DNA of 9,565 nt, taken from assembly GCA_025363375.1 (NCBI GenBank), contig JANYDZ010000489.1:1-9565 (forward strand), in the 5' to 3' direction. This DNA is from Hyphomicrobiales bacterium. Lineage in GTDB: Bacteria > Pseudomonadota > Alphaproteobacteria > Rhizobiales > Beijerinckiaceae. The notes beneath the pieces were generated by a model. It was not told the origin of the DNA, did no database searches, and saw nothing but the letters and a program-made list of their open reading frames with translations. Both the position numbers and the translations under genes were made by a program. Shown one piece after another: positions 7,048 through 9,565 of the stretch (the first letter of the stretch is position 1; every line of letters starts with the position of its first letter).

Positions 7048-7309
7048 GCCGGCGAGGAGGGCATCCCGGTCTCCGCCCCGTCCATAAAGGCGGCGTGTTT
7101 CGGCGGTTTCGGGCGCAGCTGGTCGTCGCCGCCGCGCCATTGCTTTTTGACCGCCTCGCTTCCTCCTGCGCGAAGGCCGCGCCATTGACGGCCGAAACAA
7201 CGCGCCGCCGGCGGCTAAAAGAATTCAATTTGAAAAATTCAACATAAAAAGGATTGCGATTTGTCGGGAGAAGATCGCCTTTCAGCCTCGCGATTTTGCG
7301 TTCAACGCC
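7048..7309. other. non-coding stretch between the two operons
   Basis: I find no believable gene here on either strand. The short open frames are Arg/Ala-rich, lack ribosome binding sites and resemble no family I know. The stretch holds a 12-base GC palindrome, GCCGCCGGCGGC (7204-7215), immediately followed by an AT-rich patch (7216-7250). A short GGCCG/CGGCC stem with a 9-base loop lies near 7176-7194. No convincing intrinsic terminator follows the ABC permease stop at 7310. Confidence 0.5.
7222..7242. repeat. nested inverted and direct repeats, possible operator
   Basis: Three five-base arms lie in series: TTCAA (7224-7228), TTGAA (7230-7234) and TTCAA (7238-7242). They form two overlapping palindromes, with spacers of one and three bases. 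AATTCAA also occurs as a direct repeat at 7222-7228 and 7236-7242, a 14-base period. This sits in the AT-rich patch of an otherwise GC-rich gap, about 175 bases upstream of the promoter facing the LivK-like gene. It could be a regulator binding site, but no adjacent regulator gene is visible. Confidence 0.3.
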
Positions 7310-8008
7310 TTAAACTCCAACGTCCTGAAGGGTCCTGTTTGCCTCGCTGCGGCCCCGGGAGCCCGTTCGCATTTCGAGGTGGCGCACGAGACTGCTCAAG
7401 AGCAAATTCAAAGCCAGATAAAGCGCCGCCACCACCAGATAGATCTCGAGCGGCGCAAAAGTGATGGATACGGCGATCTGACCCGACCGCAGCAACTCGC
7501 CGATCGAGATTGTCGAGATCAGCGACGTCGATTTCACCAGGCTGATCATCTCGTTCGCCATTGGCGGGAGCACGAGGGCGATCGCCTGGGGCAATTGAAT
7601 GCGCACAAGGGTCTGCCTTGAGCTCATGCCAAGCGAGCGCGCGGCCTGCACATGGGGCCGCGGCACGGCTTCGATTCCGGCGCGGAAAATTTCCGCCAGA
7701 TAGGCGCCGGCGTTGATGCCGAGCCCCAATATGCCCGCCACCGGCGCGGTGAGTTTGATCCCGGCGGCCGGAAGACCGTAGTAAAGGATGAACAGTTGCA
7801 GCAGCAGCGGCGTTCCGCGGATCGCATCGACATAAGCGCGCGCGGCGAGGCGCAACAGGAAATGGCGCGACATTCCCGCCACGGCGACCAGCAGGCCGAT
7901 CAGGAGCCCAAGCACGAGCGAGCCGAGCGTGAAGGCGATGGTGACGAGCAGGCCTTCGAACAGCAACGGCGCCCATTCGAGGATGACGTTTGTGTCAAAG
8001 CCGTTCAT
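7310..8008 (-). CDS. polar amino acid ABC transporter permease (HisM/GlnP-like)
   Basis: A 232-residue inner-membrane permease with about five helices, forming the translocation channel of the ABC importer encoded here. The N-terminal segment PLLFEGLLVTIAFTLGSLVL (14-33) is typical of the family, as is the AYVDAIRGTPLLLQLFILYYGLP stretch (58-80). The cytoplasmic coupling (EAA-type) loop is clear: EIFRAGIEAVPRPHVQAA (106-123) with SLGMSS and RIQLPQA following. It contacts the ATPase. I choose the ATG at 8008, one base after the ATPase stop, with AGGTG about eight bases upstream. The frame is open further upstream but that part lies inside the ATPase gene and does not look like a permease. Only one permease gene is present, so the channel is probably a homodimer, as in GlnP-type systems. 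Ligand specificity comes from the binding protein. Confidence 0.92.
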   Translation of the reverse strand: MNGFDTNVILEWAPLLFEGLLVTIAFTLGSLVLGLLIGLLVAVAGMSRHFLLRLAARAYVDAIRGTPLLLQLFILYYGLPAAGIKLTAPVAGILGLGINAGAYLAEIFRAGIEAVPRPHVQAARSLGMSSRQTLVRIQLPQAIALVLPPMANEMISLVKSTSLISTISIGELLRSGQIAVSITFAPLEIYLVVAALYLALNLLLSSLVRHLEMRTGSRGRSEANRTLQDVGV

Positions 8009-8009
8009 G

Positions 8010-8765
8010 TCACAACACCTTGTCGAGGAAGGCCTTGGCCCGCGCATGTTGCGGCCGGGAGAAAAATTCGGCGGGCGGCGCCTCTTCGAGGATCCGCCCC
8101 TCGTCCATGAAAACAATTCGATGCGCCACTTCGCGCGCAAACGCCATTTCATGCGTGACAAGCAACATCGTCATGCCCTCGACGGCAAGCGCCTTGATGA
8201 CATCGAGCACCTCGCGGATGGTTTCGGGATCGAGCGCGGAGGTCACTTCGTCAAGCAGCAGCATCCTCGGCTGCATCGCGAGCGAGCGCGCTATGGCGAC
8301 GCGCTGCTGCTGGCCGCCCGAAAGGGTCGATGGATAGGCGTCCTGTTTCGCCAGCAGCCCCACCTTTTCAAGCAGCGCGCGCGCGATTGCGATCGCCGCG
8401 TCGGGAGGCTGCCGGCGCACCAGAATGGGCGCCTCGATGATGTTCTCCAGGACGGTGCGGTGCGGCCAGAGGTTGAACTGCTGAAACACCATGCCGATCT
8501 CCGCGCGCTGCCGGTTGAGGTCGGCTTCGCGGCGACGCCTCTGGCCGCCGCGCCCGTCGTCCTCGTAGCCGAGGCGTTCCCCCGCGATGAAGATTTCGCC
8601 TGAAGTCGGCGCCTCCAGAAAATTGAGGCAGCGCAGGACTGTGCTTTTGCCCGACCCGCTGGGACCGATGATCGCGACGACATCGCGCTCCGCTACTTCG
8701 AGATCGATTCCCCTGAGGATCTCCTGGTCGCCGAAGCGCTTGGTCAATTTGCGGACCGAAATCAT
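8010..8765 (-). CDS. polar amino acid ABC transporter ATPase (GlnQ/HisP-like)
   Basis: A 251-residue cytoplasmic ATPase that powers the importer. All key motifs are intact: Walker A GPSGSGKST (34-42), Q-loop VFQQFNLWPH (93-102), signature LSGGQQQR (148-155), Walker B LLLDE (169-173) with D-loop SALDP (176-180), and the switch His in VTHEMAF (203-209). The FNLWPH motif and the long charged insertion before it (about 66-88) are typical of the HisP/GlnQ group. I choose the ATG at 8765, which gives the usual family start MISVRKLTKRFG. A GTG nine bases upstream (8774) is the alternative and would add three residues. The gene follows the binding-protein stop by 27 bases and is followed by the permease start after one base. 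Confidence 0.94.
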   Translation of the reverse strand: MISVRKLTKRFGDQEILRGIDLEVAERDVVAIIGPSGSGKSTVLRCLNFLEAPTSGEIFIAGERLGYEDDGRGGQRRRREADLNRQRAEIGMVFQQFNLWPHRTVLENIIEAPILVRRQPPDAAIAIARALLEKVGLLAKQDAYPSTLSGGQQQRVAIARSLAMQPRMLLLDEVTSALDPETIREVLDVIKALAVEGMTMLLVTHEMAFAREVAHRIVFMDEGRILEEAPPAEFFSRPQHARAKAFLDKVL

Positions 8766-8792
8766 CTCGCACACCCGGTTATCCGGAACACG

Positions 8793-9565
8793 TCACCAGT
8801 CCAGGGGCAGCGGGCCCGTCGGAGCGCCAAGCCATTTCGTCTGCGCAGCCGCCAGCGCGCCGTCCGCCTTGGCGTCCTCAAGCGCCTTGTTGACCGCTTC
8901 AAGCAGACGCGTATCCTCCTTGCGGATCGCGACGGCGAAATAGGATTTGTCGCCGAGCCCTGTGATGATCTTGAACAGGCCGGGACGCTTGGCGGCGTAG
9001 CCGCCGATGATGGGATGCGGCAGCATCAGCGCGTCGATGTTCTTGTTCGTCAACTCGACCACCAGCGCGGGTATGTCGTCGTAAGTCTTCACATTCAACG
9101 CGGCTTTGCCCCCGGCTGCGAGGCCGGCGCTGTAGTTCTTGGCGAATTCATGCGTGTTTGTGCCGAGTAAAACGCCTATGGTCTTGCCGGGCAGATCAGC
9201 GACGCTGTTGAGCTTGTCGTTGCCGGCGGCGACCGCCGCGACCAGCGAGGCATCGCCGTAGGGAATCGAGAAGTTCACCCTTTCGGCCCGCGTCTTGGTC
9301 GCGGTCATGCCGCTCATAATCATGTCGAAGCGGCTGGACAGCAGGGCGGGAATAATCCCCGGCCACGCGGTTGGAACCATTTCAAGCTGAACGCCGAGCT
9401 TCCTGGCGACGTAGGCGTTCATGTCCGCGTCGAGGCCGATAATCGCCCCGTTCGGCTCCTGCGAAAGGATCGCGCCAGTGCCGCCCGCCTCGACTCCGAC
9501 GATCAGTTTGCCGCGGGCTTTGACGTCGGCGAGCGTGTCGGCCTGAGCCAGGGCGCCGGTCACGA
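8793..9565 (-). CDS. polar amino acid-type ABC substrate-binding protein (5' end cut off)
   Basis: The visible 257 codons encode almost the whole mature protein. The true start lies beyond the right edge, since the frame begins inside a signal peptide ending ALAQA before DTLADVKARG. This is a type II periplasmic binding protein of the amino acid family. Counting from the codon at 9563, family motifs are LIVGVEAGG (20-28), IIGLDADMNAYVARKLG (41-57), the WPGIIPALLSSRFDMIMSGM stretch (67-86) and TKTRAERVNFS (89-99), where R92 is the usual carboxylate-binding Arg. GKTIGVLLGTNTHE (126-139) lines lobe 2. At the position of the usual amine-binding Asp, five residues after D177, there is Pro (P182). 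A non-amino-acid ligand, such as a carboxylate, is therefore possible. The gene leads the ATPase and permease genes and shares their operon. Confidence 0.9.
   Translation of the reverse strand, partial: VTGALAQADTLADVKARGKLIVGVEAGGTGAILSQEPNGAIIGLDADMNAYVARKLGVQLEMVPTAWPGIIPALLSSRFDMIMSGMTATKTRAERVNFSIPYGDASLVAAVAAGNDKLNSVADLPGKTIGVLLGTNTHEFAKNYSAGLAAGGKAALNVKTYDDIPALVVELTNKNIDALMLPHPIIGGYAAKRPGLFKIITGLGDKSYFAVAIRKEDTRLLEAVNKALEDAKADGALAAAQTKWLGAPTGPLPLDW

Noticed and set aside
7022..7228. A 68-codon minus-strand frame in the gap between operons
   Set aside because: Starts at TTG with no ribosome binding site, covers the promoter, and has Arg/Ala-rich low-information composition.
7270..7300. 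Possible terminator after the ABC permease (ATCGC/GCGAT stem)
   Set aside because: The stem is only five bases, the loop is long, and no T-run follows it directly.

Overview
The window is GC-rich. Every gene I can support lies on the minus strand, so transcription runs from high to low coordinates. Codon bias, tight gene packing and the gene families suggest a free-living alphaproteobacterium, probably Hyphomicrobiales/Rhizobiales. That is inference from style and gene content; there is no rRNA or other marker here. Both ends cut through genes.

Right block (about 7310-9565): a polar-amino-acid-type ABC importer in the order periplasmic binding protein (5' end lost at the right edge), ATPase, inner-membrane permease. 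The genes are 1-30 bases apart and form one operon. The binding protein has Pro where the family normally has the Asp that holds the ligand's alpha-amino group, so its substrate may not be an ordinary amino acid.

Gap (6953-7309): about 360 bases with no convincing gene. It holds a good sigma70-like promoter (TTGACG, 15 bases, TATGAT) facing the next gene. It also holds an AT-rich patch of nested inverted and direct repeats that could be an operator.

Left block (1-6952): a probable catabolic and uptake cluster. It starts with a Tat-exported, LivK-like binding protein that has no ABC partners in view. After a hairpin come a TfdB-like FAD aromatic hydroxylase, a TRAP small permease (DctQ type), a TRAP large permease (DctM type, resembling the mannitol/chloroaromatic branch) and a TctC/Bug-like periplasmic receptor. 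The hydroxylase, DctQ and DctM genes overlap at their stop and start codons, and the receptor gene follows only 9 bases after dctM. The last gene, with its own possible promoter, encodes a PanB (ketopantoate hydroxymethyltransferase)-like barrel enzyme that lacks two expected catalytic residues and is cut by the left edge.

Working model (inference): an aromatic or other organic acid is captured by one or both binding proteins and imported by the TRAP permease. It is then hydroxylated by the TfdB-like enzyme and perhaps processed by the PanB-like enzyme. The most unusual points are the pairing of TRAP membrane subunits with a TctC-type receptor and the altered active site of the PanB homologue. 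I found no RNA genes, CRISPR arrays, insertion sequences or phage genes.
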